Positions 31,264 through 40,736 are shown, counted from the stretch's first letter. The stretch is 64,000 nt of DNA from Diplonema papillatum (GCA_030068145.1 JAPJBO010000646.1:1-64000), one strand, 5' to 3'. Notes: generated by a model from the letters alone, not told the origin. Numbers and translations: made by a program.

Positions 31264-31452
31264 GCAGTGTGGCTCCTGCGCCAGCCGCGCCAGGCCGCGC
31301 CAGAAAACCCTGTTTTCTGGCGCGTTTGGCGCGTTTGGCGCGATTGGCGCGCCCTTAGTGTTTTCACCAGGAATTGACAACTTTTTCATTTTGGGTTCAT
31401 CATTTGTCCATTTTCTCGGCGATCCCGGCGTGCGTTCCGACAAATTTTTTGT
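31264..31452 (-). repeat. repeat R4, copy 2
   Basis: Reverse complement of 9797-9980 with the same GGCGC-rich half and the GAAAACCCTGTTTTC centre. Here TTTGGCGCG occurs twice in tandem, resembling E2F-type binding motifs, which may be coincidental. Confidence 0.75.
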
Positions 31453-32059
31453 TCGATGAGAAGATCGATGACGAAATCTTCCAGAAAACCTGTTCTCAGG
31501 GGGTGTCCACCTATGCTGGTGCCTTCCCACACCCCCTGTTCTTCCAGAGGCGGTGCTGCCTGCCAAGCGGGTCACCTCCTCCTGAACACCGAGCAGGATG
31601 ACGGTCACTGGTCTCGCCGCGCCTGGGCAGTGCTACACCGTGCAGTGCACGGCGATGCAGAGCTGATGCGCACCGGTTGTGATACAACCTGTTCTGCATC
31701 TCCCTCGGGTGCGGCTCCGAGCAGCACCAACCTGGTGACCAGGCTCGGTGCGATTCGCACTGAACTAAGCCGTGACGAAGAAGAACGAAAAAGCGGATGA
31801 GTGGATGAGTGAACGTCGTTGCATGCAGGTCCGCGGCTGGAACAACTTCAATTCAGAATGTCAGTGGCATGAATTGAAGGATGTCAAGCTTTCGCAGCCT
31901 GAATCAGGACTGCTGAGAGGAAAGGTGAGTCCCAGTCGACTCTCGAGCTGTTGGGAGTGGCAGTGGCAATAAACCGGGACCGCGGTAGCATGAACCATGT
32001 TTGGAACGTGCACGTGACACGAAGATACCCATCCCGTGTTGCGCAGCGCACGGGACCGG
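31453..32059. other. interior of the hAT-like element, unrecognised
   Basis: No coding motif is recognised in these ~600 bases between R4 and the right inverted arm. Confidence 0.35.
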
Positions 32060-32469
32060 GGAGCCTGGCAAGCATTTCCCCCGTTTATTCGCACAGAATC
32101 CACCTGAAATTGTCGAAAGGGTCCAGTACCAACCGGGAAAACCCCCACACGCCGCGGATTTCGCAAAATAGTAGCGAATTCTGGCTGAGTCACCCCAGAA
32201 ACTGGCAGCACTTGGCTGCAAGTTGGCAAAAACCACTCGAATCCACGAAAGGCGAACTCGAGGTCTGTTGGGGGGGTATGAGGCCCAGAATACCCAAAAC
32301 CATCCAAAAAACACGAAAATCTACCCGAAAAACGGTGTTTAGCGTGTTTTGGGTGGTCTTTTTTTCGATCAAAAAATTTGCACATTTAGCCACAATTTAG
32401 CCACAACATTGTGGCTAAAGTTGTGGCCCAATGGGCCACATTGTGGCAAGTTGTGGCTAACCAGCCCTG

Positions 32470-32632
32470 TAATGGGCAAAAAGTTAAAAACAGTTCTATA
32501 ATGGGAATTAGCTCAAAGTTAAATAGTGTTCGAGAATGGGCACAGAGTTACCGAGAATGGGCAAAAAGTTAAAAAGTGTTCGAGAATGGGCAAAAAGTTA
32601 AATTGTGTTCGAGAATGGGAATTAGCCCGGTG
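32470..32632 (-). repeat. minisatellite continuation (GTTCGAGAATGGGC family)
   Basis: About five units, the same family as 29925-30360, resuming after the hAT-like insertion with the duplicated TAATGGGC. Confidence 0.85.
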
Positions 32633-32655
32633 TTTACCCCCCTTGCGACCGAAAA

Positions 32656-32661
32656 GTAAAA
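32656..32661 (-). terminator. pol III T-run terminator of tRNA-Ala
   Basis: On the minus strand TTTTT follows the tRNA 3' end within two bases, a standard RNA polymerase III stop. Confidence 0.7.
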
Positions 32662-32662
32662 A

Positions 32663-32734
32663 TGGACATTGTGGGGTTCGAACCCACGGCCTCCCGTATG
32701 CAGAACGGGCGCTCTACCACTGAGCTAAACGCCC
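32663..32734 (-). tRNA. tRNA-Ala, anticodon UGC
   Basis: The 72-base sequence folds as a full cloverleaf. The acceptor GGGCGTT pairs with AATGTCC and contains the G3-U70 wobble, the alanine identity element, with A as discriminator. The D arm is AGCTCAGTGGTAGAGC. The anticodon stem CCCGT/ACGGG closes the loop TCTGCAT, giving UGC. The T arm is GTGGGTTCGAACCCCAC. The A and B boxes are intact and no intron is present. It is followed by a T-run. It looks functional. LINE F starts about 30 bases from its 5' end. Confidence 0.92.
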
Positions 32735-32764
32735 TGCGAAAAAAAGTTTTTTTTTCGCAGGGCG
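32730..32764. repeat. inverted repeat overlapping the tRNA-Ala 5' end
   Basis: CGCCCTGCGAAAAAAA and its reverse complement TTTTTTTCGCAGGGCG face each other around a central G and extra Ts. The outer half includes the first five bases of the tRNA (GGGCG). The inner A/T tract resembles the A-tract/T-tract junction at the other end of LINE F. Confidence 0.8.
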
Positions 32765-33109
32765 ACTACTTTGATCCGACTCTATTGCCTTCCTCCTCAG
32801 CCATCATTGGGGGCGATGTGAACCTCCATCATCCCTTGTGGGAAAACAGGGCTACCACCAACCATCCTAGTAATCGACTTGCACCAATTCTGTTTGAATG
32901 GATACTTCAATCTGAGTTGGCCGTCTTGAACGATCCCTCAATCTCTACGCGACCACAATCAAATACGTCACCCGACATTTTTTCGAGACTGGAGGTCCGA
33001 TGAACATGCAATGTGAATAGCCTCTATTCGAGCCAACCCGGCTTTTCTTCATGAAAAAAGTGTATTGTTTTTGGAAAGAGCCGGGCAAGCTTTTTTTTTT
33101 CCTCGCAGA

Positions 33110-33945
33110 AGGTATGCGGGTGGCAGAGTGACCGGGCGCCGGCCTTCAGGCCGGTGAGTCCGGGTTCGAACCCCGCCCATAACATTTTTCCGGTCGAAGA
33201 TTGTTTTCGAGGTTTGTTGCGTTTCGGGGTCAAATGTGCCCGAAAATTGCGTTCTTGGCGGAGTTTCTCAGTATCTCGCGGTATTTGGGTCACCCCGGGA
33301 AACGGAGTCGGGCGGCCGAGCTTGCCATCACAGGCCAAACTTGCTACGAGAACCGAACTTTGCTTCACCAGAACTCAGCTTCGTGCGAACTTTGCTTCGT
33401 CCGAACTCAGCTGCGCCCGTACCAGAATTTAGATCGCCCGAACTTTGCTTCGCCAGAACTTAACTTCGCCCGAGCGTTGCTTCGCCCGAACTCAGCTGCG
33501 CCCGAACTTTGCTTCACCAGAACTTAGCTCCACCCGAACTTAGGATCACTCGAACTCATTATCGTCCGAACTGAGCTTCACCAGAACTTAGCTCCGCCCG
33601 AACTTTTGCTTCGCCGGGGGGCGGCGGGGGGGGCGCCCACCCGGGTACCAGCGCCAAACTTTTCCCGCACTCGGTGGGTCGGGGGGGGTCCGGGGGGGGT
33701 GTCCCCCCGGGTACGAGCACCGACCTTGGCTTCACCCGGACTTTACACCCTGGCCGAACTTCGCTTCGTGCCCGAACTGTTTTTTAGTACCAGCGCAGCC
33801 TGAGCGCTTAGCAACGCCCGAACTAAGCATCACTCGAACTTAGCTTCACCAGCATTGCCCGAACTTAGCTTCGCCCGAACTTTACTGTTCCCCGAACTTT
33901 ACTGCCTCCAGTCTCGCCACGCGCCGGCCTTAGCCGAGCGCACGT
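33110..33945 (+). mobile_element. tRNA-derived SINE S1, copy 3, with expanded tail
   Basis: The head begins near TATGCGGGTGGCAGAGTGAC (A box) with B box GGGTTCGAACCCC at 33162-33174. The anticodon-arm region CCGGCCTTCAGGCCGG is Leu-like, but the variable arm is short. The body starts TTTTTCCGGTCGAAG and matches copy 1 for about 140 bases. The tail (about 33345-33905) is an array of about 17-base units, CGAACTTAGCTTCGCC/CGAACTCAGCTGCGCC, interrupted by a G-rich block at 33617-33720. Much of the tail is expanded compared with copy 1. Confidence 0.75.
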
Positions 33946-34021
33946 ACTTCTTGCACCTATCGAGTGGGAGTCGGCCAACTGGAGGGTACTGAAGCGGTCC
34001 GGTGGCTCAGATCATCTTCCA

Positions 34022-37000
34022 ATGCTTGTATCTCTTCCTTGTTTGTTTCCAAATGAACCTAAACACGTGAATGACTTTGCCTGGGGCAAAGCCGACTGGG
34101 GACAGTACATGGCGGATGTTGACTGTCAGCAGCGGCGCCTCAAATCAATAAATGACACTACAACGCTGGCGAAACGGTTTACGAAGTCATTGATCTCGAC
34201 GAGAGATAAGTGCGTGCCACGTTGTGGTAAAAGACGGGGTAATACCTGGTTTACTGAGGCAGTCAAGGAGGCTATGCAAGAAAGAGACTTGCTACGTGCT
34301 GAGATTATTCGCAACAAAGTAGTTGGAATTTCGTGTAATGACCATGAGAACTCTCTTCAAGCAACCCAAAGTAGAATTAATGGACTGATCGCTGAAGAAA
34401 AAACCAAAACACTGGCATCGAATACCTCGCGACTCTCTCGGATCTCCACCATCAGACAGGCCTATAAAGCGATACAGGTGAGCTCGGAGGTGAGGCCTGA
34501 CTGTGTGATTCCGCCACTTATCGTACAAGGAGAGACTGTCTTTGATGACAGGAAGAAGGCTGACTTAATGGGGCAATACCTAGCGAACGTCAGTGAAGGG
34601 GAAGAACTGCCGAGTTATGACAGAGCTTGTCACACAACAACGCAGGATACCCCACTCACAATGTCGGAGCTAGAATGGGGCCTCGCAGACCTGAAACCAA
34701 CGACAAGTAGCGGACCTGATGGCGTCAACAACCTAATGCTGTTGAACCTGGGTCTTGAAGCCAAAGAAACATTACTGCGCTTGTTCAACATGTCATGGTG
34801 TAAGGCCGTGGTTCCACGAGACTGGAAACTGGCCCAAATGATGATGTTGAATAAACCAGGAAAGCCCCCGGAGGATATTGACTCATATAGGCCGATCTCC
34901 CTAACCAGTTGCCTGGCGAAGCTCTTCGAACGAGTAATTCACGTGAGACTACGGCACGTCTTGCATGACAAATTACATGTTTCCCAGGCTGGCTTTCAAA
35001 AGGGTAGATCAGCCGAGGAGCAAATCGCAGCAGTCCACCTAGAATTAGAGCAAGCATTCAATAACAATGAACACTCTGTGCTCCTTCTCTTTGACATAAC
35101 CAAAGCTTTCGATACAATCAACAAAGCAAAACTCATGGACAAGCTGAGCAGCTTGGGTGTGAAGGGCAAGCTACATTCCTGGCTCCATGCATTCCTACGA
35201 GGCAGAAAAGCATTTGTAAATGTCAACGGTACGCATGGAAAACGGTTCAAGTTAAACAAAGGGGTACCACAGGGTACAGTACTTGCCCCGCCACTTTTTT
35301 TGGTGTACATAGAGTCACTTGCAAGAGAACTTGAAGAAAAATTTCCAGGGCTGTTCTTCGCGTTATTTGCTGATGATCTTGCGGTCGTTTGCAGACATAA
35401 GGATGTTGCACAGCTCAAAGAAATGGTCCAGATAGTCACTGACACCATTGAATCCTGGGCCACCAGGTTCGATCTTACTCTCTCAGCAACCAAGTCTCAA
35501 TTAATCCACGTGCCGCCCACGTCGGAAAGTACAATCGAACACTTCCCAATTAGCCTGAAGTCAACCCTGAAATTGACCACCCTGGACAAATCAATTTTGC
35601 GGGCCATTGGTCTCCTCCCGGCAGACCTCTTTGACGAAGAAACGCTGACCTTCAAACTATCACAAAAAGCACTCGAGCACCAACAACTTCACTCCTTGGA
35701 TGGGTTGTTGATAACAGAATGCAACGGGTTCGAGGTTCATGATTATGATACCCTTGCACAGGTTATGCGAACCCAAGAAAGAATTCTATTAGTTGTGTCC
35801 AAATGCATTCCCAACGTCACTAGTGCAAGATACCTCGGTGTTATCATGGACAACTCTCTTTCTTTTGACCCCCATGTACAGACAATTAGAAAACGCTTTT
35901 ACTCTCGCTTAGCTGTTCTAAATGAGTTGAAGCCCCGGCTAGCAATGAATCATCAAGAAATCCTTAGAACTCTGTATCTCACGTATTCCCTCCCCGTCCT
36001 GACATATGGCCTGGCGATTTACGGACACTCGATCAGCGATAGTAACATGAGCCTGCTCAAGGCTGATCACAATAGAGCACTCAGGATCGTGTCCGGACTT
36101 CCCCAATCCACCCCTCTCCATGCACTGCACCTAGAGACACGGGTCCTTCCGTTCAATCTCATTGCTGACGTCAAGTGCGTTACCCTGGTAGAAAACTTAA
36201 GGCGACAGAAAGATTCGCTGGCCAAACGACAGTGCGCCGCGCAACAATGGAACAAAGGAAAATTGCTGGCAAGAGCTCAATTGGTGCTGGAACAAGCAGG
36301 CCTCAACGGTGTGGCCCGACAAAGTCACATCACCGAACCGCTCACCCCTGAACAAATAGCGGCACCGTTAGCCAAGTTTACAACCAACATCCCAGGTGTT
36401 AAAAAATCAAATACACCGCTAGTCAACCGACAGATAACCGAATTATTCCTCCATCGGAATGGCCCGTATGACTTGTTGATATACACTGATGGTTCAAAAG
36501 CCCCCCTTGACTTGCACACTGGCTCAGCGTGTGTCATACATATCACCGGATTCGACCATACAAGGTCCATCAAACTCCCCACAACAATACTTAAAGGTCG
36601 TTTCACGTTACGACTATTTCGCCTCTCGGGGTCAACTTTTGCTGTAGGATGTAGCGGCGGTGCACATGCCTCGGTTTTTCGCACGGAAATGGTAGCCCAA
36701 CTGCTGGCGACTGAGTTGCTCCCGTATTTCCTAGCACAGCTACCAAATCTAACCCACCCCAGGATAGCTATCTGTTCGGACTCGCAGTCAGTACTACGGA
36801 TTCTTGAAAAGGGTCTAAAAAGACAGTACGACAAAGCGTCCGAAATGATCTGGAAAAGGTGGCACTGCCTGCTCTCTAGAAACGCAACATTACATATCGT
36901 GCACGTTCCCTCCCACTGCGGGATACAAGGCAACGAAGACGCCGACAAGATTGCTAAATTTGTACAAAAGAAGCCCCCTCACCCAGGGAACATCAAATTG

Positions 37001-37435
37001 GTGCCCATAGACCTCAACTCAGTCAAAGCACGGACCATCGAATCAGTTAGACGAACTTGGTACAGTAAAAGGCCGCAAGGCCATCACTACCGAGCCACCA
37101 ACCAAAGCCTACCTGCCAAACTGCCCGGCAACCTCTCTCTCAAACAACGTACTTTTCTACTACAAATACGATGTGGGCATTCGAGCCTGAACAAAGAACA
37201 CCTGTGCAGCAATGAAAACAGAAAACGGCATATCCGAGGCAGTACCTGCTGGCACTGCAAGGAAAAGCCAGAAAACCTACTAGAACACGTACTAATTAAC
37301 TGTACAGCAACAAAACCTACCCGTTCGATGTTCTTTCCCGAGAAACTGGGACTACCAGAACTATTTAAACCGGAAAACTGCGCAAAAACCATACAAATGC
37401 TGCAGGAAACGGGAGACTTTGAATCTGAAGTGTAA
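34022..37435 (+). CDS. LINE F RT-RNase H polyprotein (partial)
   Basis: About 1137 codons; the first ATG is internal, just after the endonuclease SDHLP box. RT at residues 225-500 shows SSGPDGVNN, DSYRPISLTS, QAGFQKGRSAEEQ, FDITKAFDTI, GVPQGTVLAP and the catalytic FADD at 449-452. RNase H at about 815-965 shows LLIYTDGSKAP, ICSDSQSVL and VPSHCGIQGNEDADK. A zinc knuckle CWHCKEKPENLLEHVLINC lies near 1076-1094. This order is typical of RNase-H-bearing clades (I, Ingi, R1, LOA, Tad). The frame is open for 3.4 kb, so the copy is not very old, although the element is truncated and split. Confidence 0.9.
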   Translation: MLVSLPCLFPNEPKHVNDFAWGKADWGQYMADVDCQQRRLKSINDTTTLAKRFTKSLISTRDKCVPRCGKRRGNTWFTEAVKEAMQERDLLRAEIIRNKVVGISCNDHENSLQATQSRINGLIAEEKTKTLASNTSRLSRISTIRQAYKAIQVSSEVRPDCVIPPLIVQGETVFDDRKKADLMGQYLANVSEGEELPSYDRACHTTTQDTPLTMSELEWGLADLKPTTSSGPDGVNNLMLLNLGLEAKETLLRLFNMSWCKAVVPRDWKLAQMMMLNKPGKPPEDIDSYRPISLTSCLAKLFERVIHVRLRHVLHDKLHVSQAGFQKGRSAEEQIAAVHLELEQAFNNNEHSVLLLFDITKAFDTINKAKLMDKLSSLGVKGKLHSWLHAFLRGRKAFVNVNGTHGKRFKLNKGVPQGTVLAPPLFLVYIESLARELEEKFPGLFFALFADDLAVVCRHKDVAQLKEMVQIVTDTIESWATRFDLTLSATKSQLIHVPPTSESTIEHFPISLKSTLKLTTLDKSILRAIGLLPADLFDEETLTFKLSQKALEHQQLHSLDGLLITECNGFEVHDYDTLAQVMRTQERILLVVSKCIPNVTSARYLGVIMDNSLSFDPHVQTIRKRFYSRLAVLNELKPRLAMNHQEILRTLYLTYSLPVLTYGLAIYGHSISDSNMSLLKADHNRALRIVSGLPQSTPLHALHLETRVLPFNLIADVKCVTLVENLRRQKDSLAKRQCAAQQWNKGKLLARAQLVLEQAGLNGVARQSHITEPLTPEQIAAPLAKFTTNIPGVKKSNTPLVNRQITELFLHRNGPYDLLIYTDGSKAPLDLHTGSACVIHITGFDHTRSIKLPTTILKGRFTLRLFRLSGSTFAVGCSGGAHASVFRTEMVAQLLATELLPYFLAQLPNLTHPRIAICSDSQSVLRILEKGLKRQYDKASEMIWKRWHCLLSRNATLHIVHVPSHCGIQGNEDADKIAKFVQKKPPHPGNIKLVPIDLNSVKARTIESVRRTWYSKRPQGHHYRATNQSLPAKLPGNLSLKQRTFLLQIRCGHSSLNKEHLCSNENRKRHIRGSTCWHCKEKPENLLEHVLINCTATKPTRSMFFPEKLGLPELFKPENCAKTIQMLQETGDFESEV

Positions 37436-37708
37436 ATGCTGTACAGAAGAGTAGACTGCTTGTAGACGACCAATACAACCAATAGATGTAAACTCCTCAT
37501 TTGACGCCAAGACCCACGCTCTAAACCCCGCACTTCCTCCCTTATTTCAACTGTCAGCATGCAGGAAATGCCCTGCGACAGGCCAGTTTCCGGTCTTACC
37601 GTTTAATCGTGTAGATTGGTTTCCCCCCTGGCCGCCAGTTTTCTAGCTTAGGCCCCGTTCGTTCGTTGCTTCTGCTTCCAAACTGGTCCCTGAGTTCAAA
37701 AAAAAAAA

Positions 37709-37813
37709 AGTTTTTTTTTTTTGGAGCGCGGGACACTGTACTCGACATGTTAGTACAGCGGGGCTGCCGGTATCCGGTTGCTTCCGGAGCGGGAGCCCAA
37801 AAAAATGCTTCTT
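37709..37813 (-). mobile_element. short poly(A)-tailed repeat S3, copy 1
   Basis: About 90 bases plus tail. On the minus strand it runs from GCATTTTTTTGGGCTCCCGC to CAGTGTCCCGCGCTCC, then an A-tract. It matches 42047-42149 with a few differences. It abuts the A-tract of LINE F in opposite orientation. It may be a SINE or the extreme 3' end of a longer element. Confidence 0.7.
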
Positions 37814-37900
37814 CAGCACACAGTGAACGCCAGTCTCACTGCGACCTGGGCTGGCCTGCTAGCAAGCAGGTCCGACCAGGTAAAAAAACCCGCGATGCAG

Positions 37901-40282
37901 ATTTTTTTTTTTTTTTTTCCATCATGCACCTTCCTTTCCACCGGCCCAACGGACCGCGATTCTAAGTAAAGAACAGCCGCTCTGTGAGCCGGCTTCGAGG
38001 TTAGGCCGGCTGTACTGGGCCGCTTGTTTGCCGGTTTGGGTGAAAGCAGAAAGAAAAGAGTGATTGCTTGATTGTACGTTTTTCGCTCGGTGGCTTCCCT
38101 GCGCCCACTAGGTTCAGTTGAGCGGAGGTTCCAGCATTGCATGTCTTCAAGTTCTTGAACTTCGGCGTACTTATGTAGGTGGTTGCGTGTCTGTGGGTGA
38201 TTGTGGGTGGCTCCTTCCGATTGCTCGGGGTGCCTTTCCTCCCACTACGTTCGCGTCGCTGCGGGTGGGCTTTTCTAGGTTGCCGCCAGCACCTGCGCGG
38301 CTTCTCCCCATCGGGGCCTGTACGGCCGGGTGACGAATCCGTGGTGCCGCCGCGGCAAAAGAAAACTGTTTGGTTGTTTGGTGACAGTGGTTCTCACCAG
38401 CCTCCCCGGCCTTGTTTCCGACACAGTTGTTAGTCGTTTGGTGAGGAGTGGGCATTCCTTCAGCTCGAAGTAACAACCGGTTCTCTGTTGTCGCCCTGGC
38501 TGGCGGCTGTGTTTGTGGTTGCCGGTCACCGGTCTGGCGTTCCGGGTTCTCGTCCGTCGGTGTGGGGTTGTTACTTCGATAAGCGGCTCACTCCGTGACT
38601 CTATCACGGGGCTGTGCGGGGCCTTGGTAGAGGTGGGAGGGGTGTTGGGAAGGAGGGAAAGGAGTAAAAGTCAGCCAGAGTAGAAGCTTCTAGAGCCGCC
38701 AGTCGTCCGCTTCGGCCACCATAACCAGATCGCCTTCCGGTTGCTGCGATTCAACTGTCTGCTCGTCCGACATGTCTTCCGCCTGTGACGAGATGTCTGA
38801 GGCGGCGTCCAGCACGCTTTGAGTCGACTGGAGCTCGGGCTCGGACGCTGAGGATGCGAGGATGGTGTAGTGCGGGAGTACTCCCGCACGCTGCAGGTAT
38901 GCAAGCGCGAGTTCGGGGTACTCGAACAAGGTGCACCACAGTTCGTCGGCCGCGTTCGGGAACCCGCCCTTGTTGCGGTGTTCCACCTGGTTGCGCATCG
39001 CGAGCCTGAAGGGCGCGGTCGCGTCGTCTGCGCACGCCTTGAACAGGTGGAGCACAGGGCTGGTCGTGAGCGACCCGCAGATCGGGCACGGGCGGAAGGT
39101 TCGGGCGCGCTCGGCTGTGCTGAGCGCGCGCATGTCCGGGGTGTACATCGTCCGGATGAGTGGGTGATGCCCGGTGCGCAGCTGGCGAATCTCCCGTTCG
39201 GCCCGAGGCGTCAAGTGCCGGCGCCGCTTTATCGTCCGGCCGTTGACCAGCCTAACGAACGGAGTCGTGTTGCCGTCCTTATCCGCCCGGTAGTAGGCTT
39301 CCCTGGCCTGTCGTTCCCTGTCTAGGTTCAGGTATGCCTTGTGTCGATACTTGACGTCCGCGGCGCTAATTTGAATGGCAGGTGGAGGTGTGGCATGTGT
39401 CGCGGCTGCGCGAGCAGTAGATTCTTGGAGCTCAGCTGCCGCCGCCTTGGCCAAGGAGTCCGCCATGTCGTTGCCCGCGAGCCCACAGTGAGCGTACACG
39501 AATTGCAGCGTTATCGCGTACCCCCTCGCTCTGAGCTCGCATAGCAGCAGCCAGATCCTAATGTTGGTTGGATCCTTCTGCTTATACGACCCCAGACTGA
39601 GGACTTTGAGGAGCGACTGAGAGTCGCTTAGAACGACGATGTGGCGCGGTTGAGAGGTTGCAGGTAGGTGTTGCTGGAGGAGGTGGAGGGAAGTACAGAT
39701 CGCAACCTGCTCGGTCCGGAAGCTGCAGACGTATCGGCCCGCTTTTACCGACTTCTGGATTGTCTTCCGGCCGGTTTGCAAGCATCGGGCCACGAGCGGT
39801 TGGTCGTCCACCTCCTCGAATGTCACGGTCGGGCCGATTTCGCAGAAGATGCCTGCACCACCCCAGGTGGGCCTGTCGACGAACCGCCTGATCCACGGCC
39901 GCAAGTCCTCGGAGCGATACGGGTCGCATACCGTGGCCGGCGGGGGGTCGCTGCTCACCACAGAGCCGTCAGTCCAGACGCAGCAGTCCGCCGGTGGCAG
40001 TTTACTCAGCTGCCTGAGGACCCGGCTCAACTTTTCTGCCTTGCTGGCGTCCCGCTTACCCGGGAGCGAGGCGTTTATGACCACGTCAGGGCAAGGCTGC
40101 CAAGGGGCAAAGGGGTTGAAGAGAAAGGTCTCCCGTCCACATAGGTGCGTTCCCGATAGGTTGTCGATGCTATCGTACGCGTCGCTGAGCGTCGTCTTGA
40201 GGCCCAGCTCGTGGTTCCAGAGCTGCGGTCGGTGTCGCATCCTCTCCCTGAGGGCGGCTATGCGCGCTTGGATGATCGCGCG
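37901..40282 (-). mobile_element. LINE B: 5'-truncated copy of the LINE A family
   Basis: The tail is the T-tract at 37901-37919, then a ~770-base 3' untranslated region, then the C-terminal half of ORF2. From 38690 to 40282 it matches LINE A almost base for base where both exist (for example a Gly/Cys change in SVKAGRYVC and one silent C/T). It diverges abruptly at 40282. It therefore supplies the family's missing 3' end and tail. Confidence 0.9.
38690..40282 (-). CDS. LINE A-family ORF2 C-terminus: RNase H and zinc knuckle
   Basis: RNase H is complete: CCVWTDGSVVSSD, FRTEQVAICTSLHLLQ, VVLSDSQSLLKVLS and FVYAHCGLAGNDMADSLA. A downstream CPICGSLTTSPVLHLFKAC gives the Cys-Cys-His-Cys knuckle. 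The C-terminal ~60 residues are acidic (…QAEDMSDEQTVESQQPEGDL). The reading frame has no disruption from the truncation point to the stop at 38690, so the copy is young. Confidence 0.88.
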   Translation of the reverse strand, partial: RAIIQARIAALRERMRHRPQLWNHELGLKTTLSDAYDSIDNLSGTHLCGRETFLFNPFAPWQPCPDVVINASLPGKRDASKAEKLSRVLRQLSKLPPADCCVWTDGSVVSSDPPPATVCDPYRSEDLRPWIRRFVDRPTWGGAGIFCEIGPTVTFEEVDDQPLVARCLQTGRKTIQKSVKAGRYVCSFRTEQVAICTSLHLLQQHLPATSQPRHIVVLSDSQSLLKVLSLGSYKQKDPTNIRIWLLLCELRARGYAITLQFVYAHCGLAGNDMADSLAKAAAAELQESTARAAATHATPPPAIQISAADVKYRHKAYLNLDRERQAREAYYRADKDGNTTPFVRLVNGRTIKRRRHLTPRAEREIRQLRTGHHPLIRTMYTPDMRALSTAERARTFRPCPICGSLTTSPVLHLFKACADDATAPFRLAMRNQVEHRNKGGFPNAADELWCTLFEYPELALAYLQRAGVLPHYTILASSASEPELQSTQSVLDAASDISSQAEDMSDEQTVESQQPEGDLVMVAEADDWRL

Positions 40283-40490
40283 TAAAGTCTTCTCCAGGCG
40301 TTTGGGGATGAACTCCCAGATGAAAGCTCTAGTTCACACAGTACTTGTACTGCTAGCGGAAATTGCTCCGCAGTAAAGGATGGCTTCCATACTTGATTGT
40401 ATGGTCTCCCAACCATCCCCATCAGGGGACCTCAGAGGAGTGGAGTAAGGTGCCCTGGTGGCCCGAACTAAAAAAAAAAAAAAAAAAGAA
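40283..40490 (+). mobile_element. tRNA-derived SINE S2, copy 1 (body and tail only)
   Basis: The body from CTTCTCCAGGCGTTTGGGG (40289) to TGGTGGCCCGAACTA followed by an A-tract is identical by eye to 41848-42046. The tRNA head is absent, so this copy is 5'-truncated. It abuts the truncation point of LINE B. Confidence 0.8.
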
Positions 40491-40735
40491 AAAAGTTGCG
40501 TAACGAGCTCAGGGGCCGAAACGGGGGTCTCCGACGTGATAAGCAGCATACTACAGAAGGCTGCCAAAGCATCTTTTCAAAACACACCAACACGTCTACA
40601 GGAACCAGCGAAAGAACCTCTCCCACGGCAAGAACAATCAGCCCAGCTGGCCTCTTCCTCTCCTTTCCTTTTTGTTCTCCAAAGAAGACAGGATAGAAGG
40701 AAAAGGTGCCTCATCTAAAAAAAAAAAAAAAAAGT
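40491..40735 (+). mobile_element. poly(A)-tailed fragment ending GGTGCCTCATCT-A(n)
   Basis: About 230 bases ending AAGGTGCCTCATCTAAAA. The 3' terminal motif GGTGCCTCWTNNA(n) recurs on the minus strand at 42165-42178 and 53167-53180, so three elements share a 3' end. The body is not recognised. Confidence 0.5.
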
Positions 40736-40736
40736 T

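Larger units (their letters stand above)
30360..32469. mobile_element. hAT-like non-autonomous DNA transposon with ~410-bp inverted ends
   Basis: Ends are (C)AGGGCTGGTTAGTCACAAC and …GTGGCTAACCAGCCCTG. The left arm (30361-30769) and right arm (32060-32469) are inverted copies with few differences. Subterminal TAGCCACAA/TTGTGGCTA motifs repeat near both tips. An 8-base duplication, TAATGGGC, flanks it (30353-30360 and 32470-32477) if one C is shared or lost at the left end. The CAGGG tips, 8-base duplication and clustered subterminal repeats are typical of the hAT superfamily. No transposase gene is present. The centre holds a LINE E fragment and an R4 copy. Confidence 0.8.
32765..37710 (+). 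mobile_element. LINE F, 5'-truncated, interrupted by SINE S1
   Basis: It starts within the apurinic endonuclease domain, is split by an S1 SINE with a long tail (about 33040-33945), and continues through RT, RNase H and zinc knuckle to a 3' untranslated region and A-tract at 37699-37710. The first block reads …SSSAIIGGDVNLHHPLWE…, the endonuclease GDxN box. The second block resumes at WRVLKRSGGSDHLP, the SDH box. Base composition is more AT-rich than in LINE A and LINE D, suggesting a distinct lineage. Confidence 0.85.

Noticed and set aside
31300-31345. True E2F regulatory sites in R4
   Set aside because: The motif match is short and inside a dispersed repeat with no adjacent gene. It is kept only as a resemblance.
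33113-33183. A functional tRNA-Leu gene
   Set aside because: It lacks the long variable arm and good stem pairing, and its downstream body is shared with two other SINE S1 copies.
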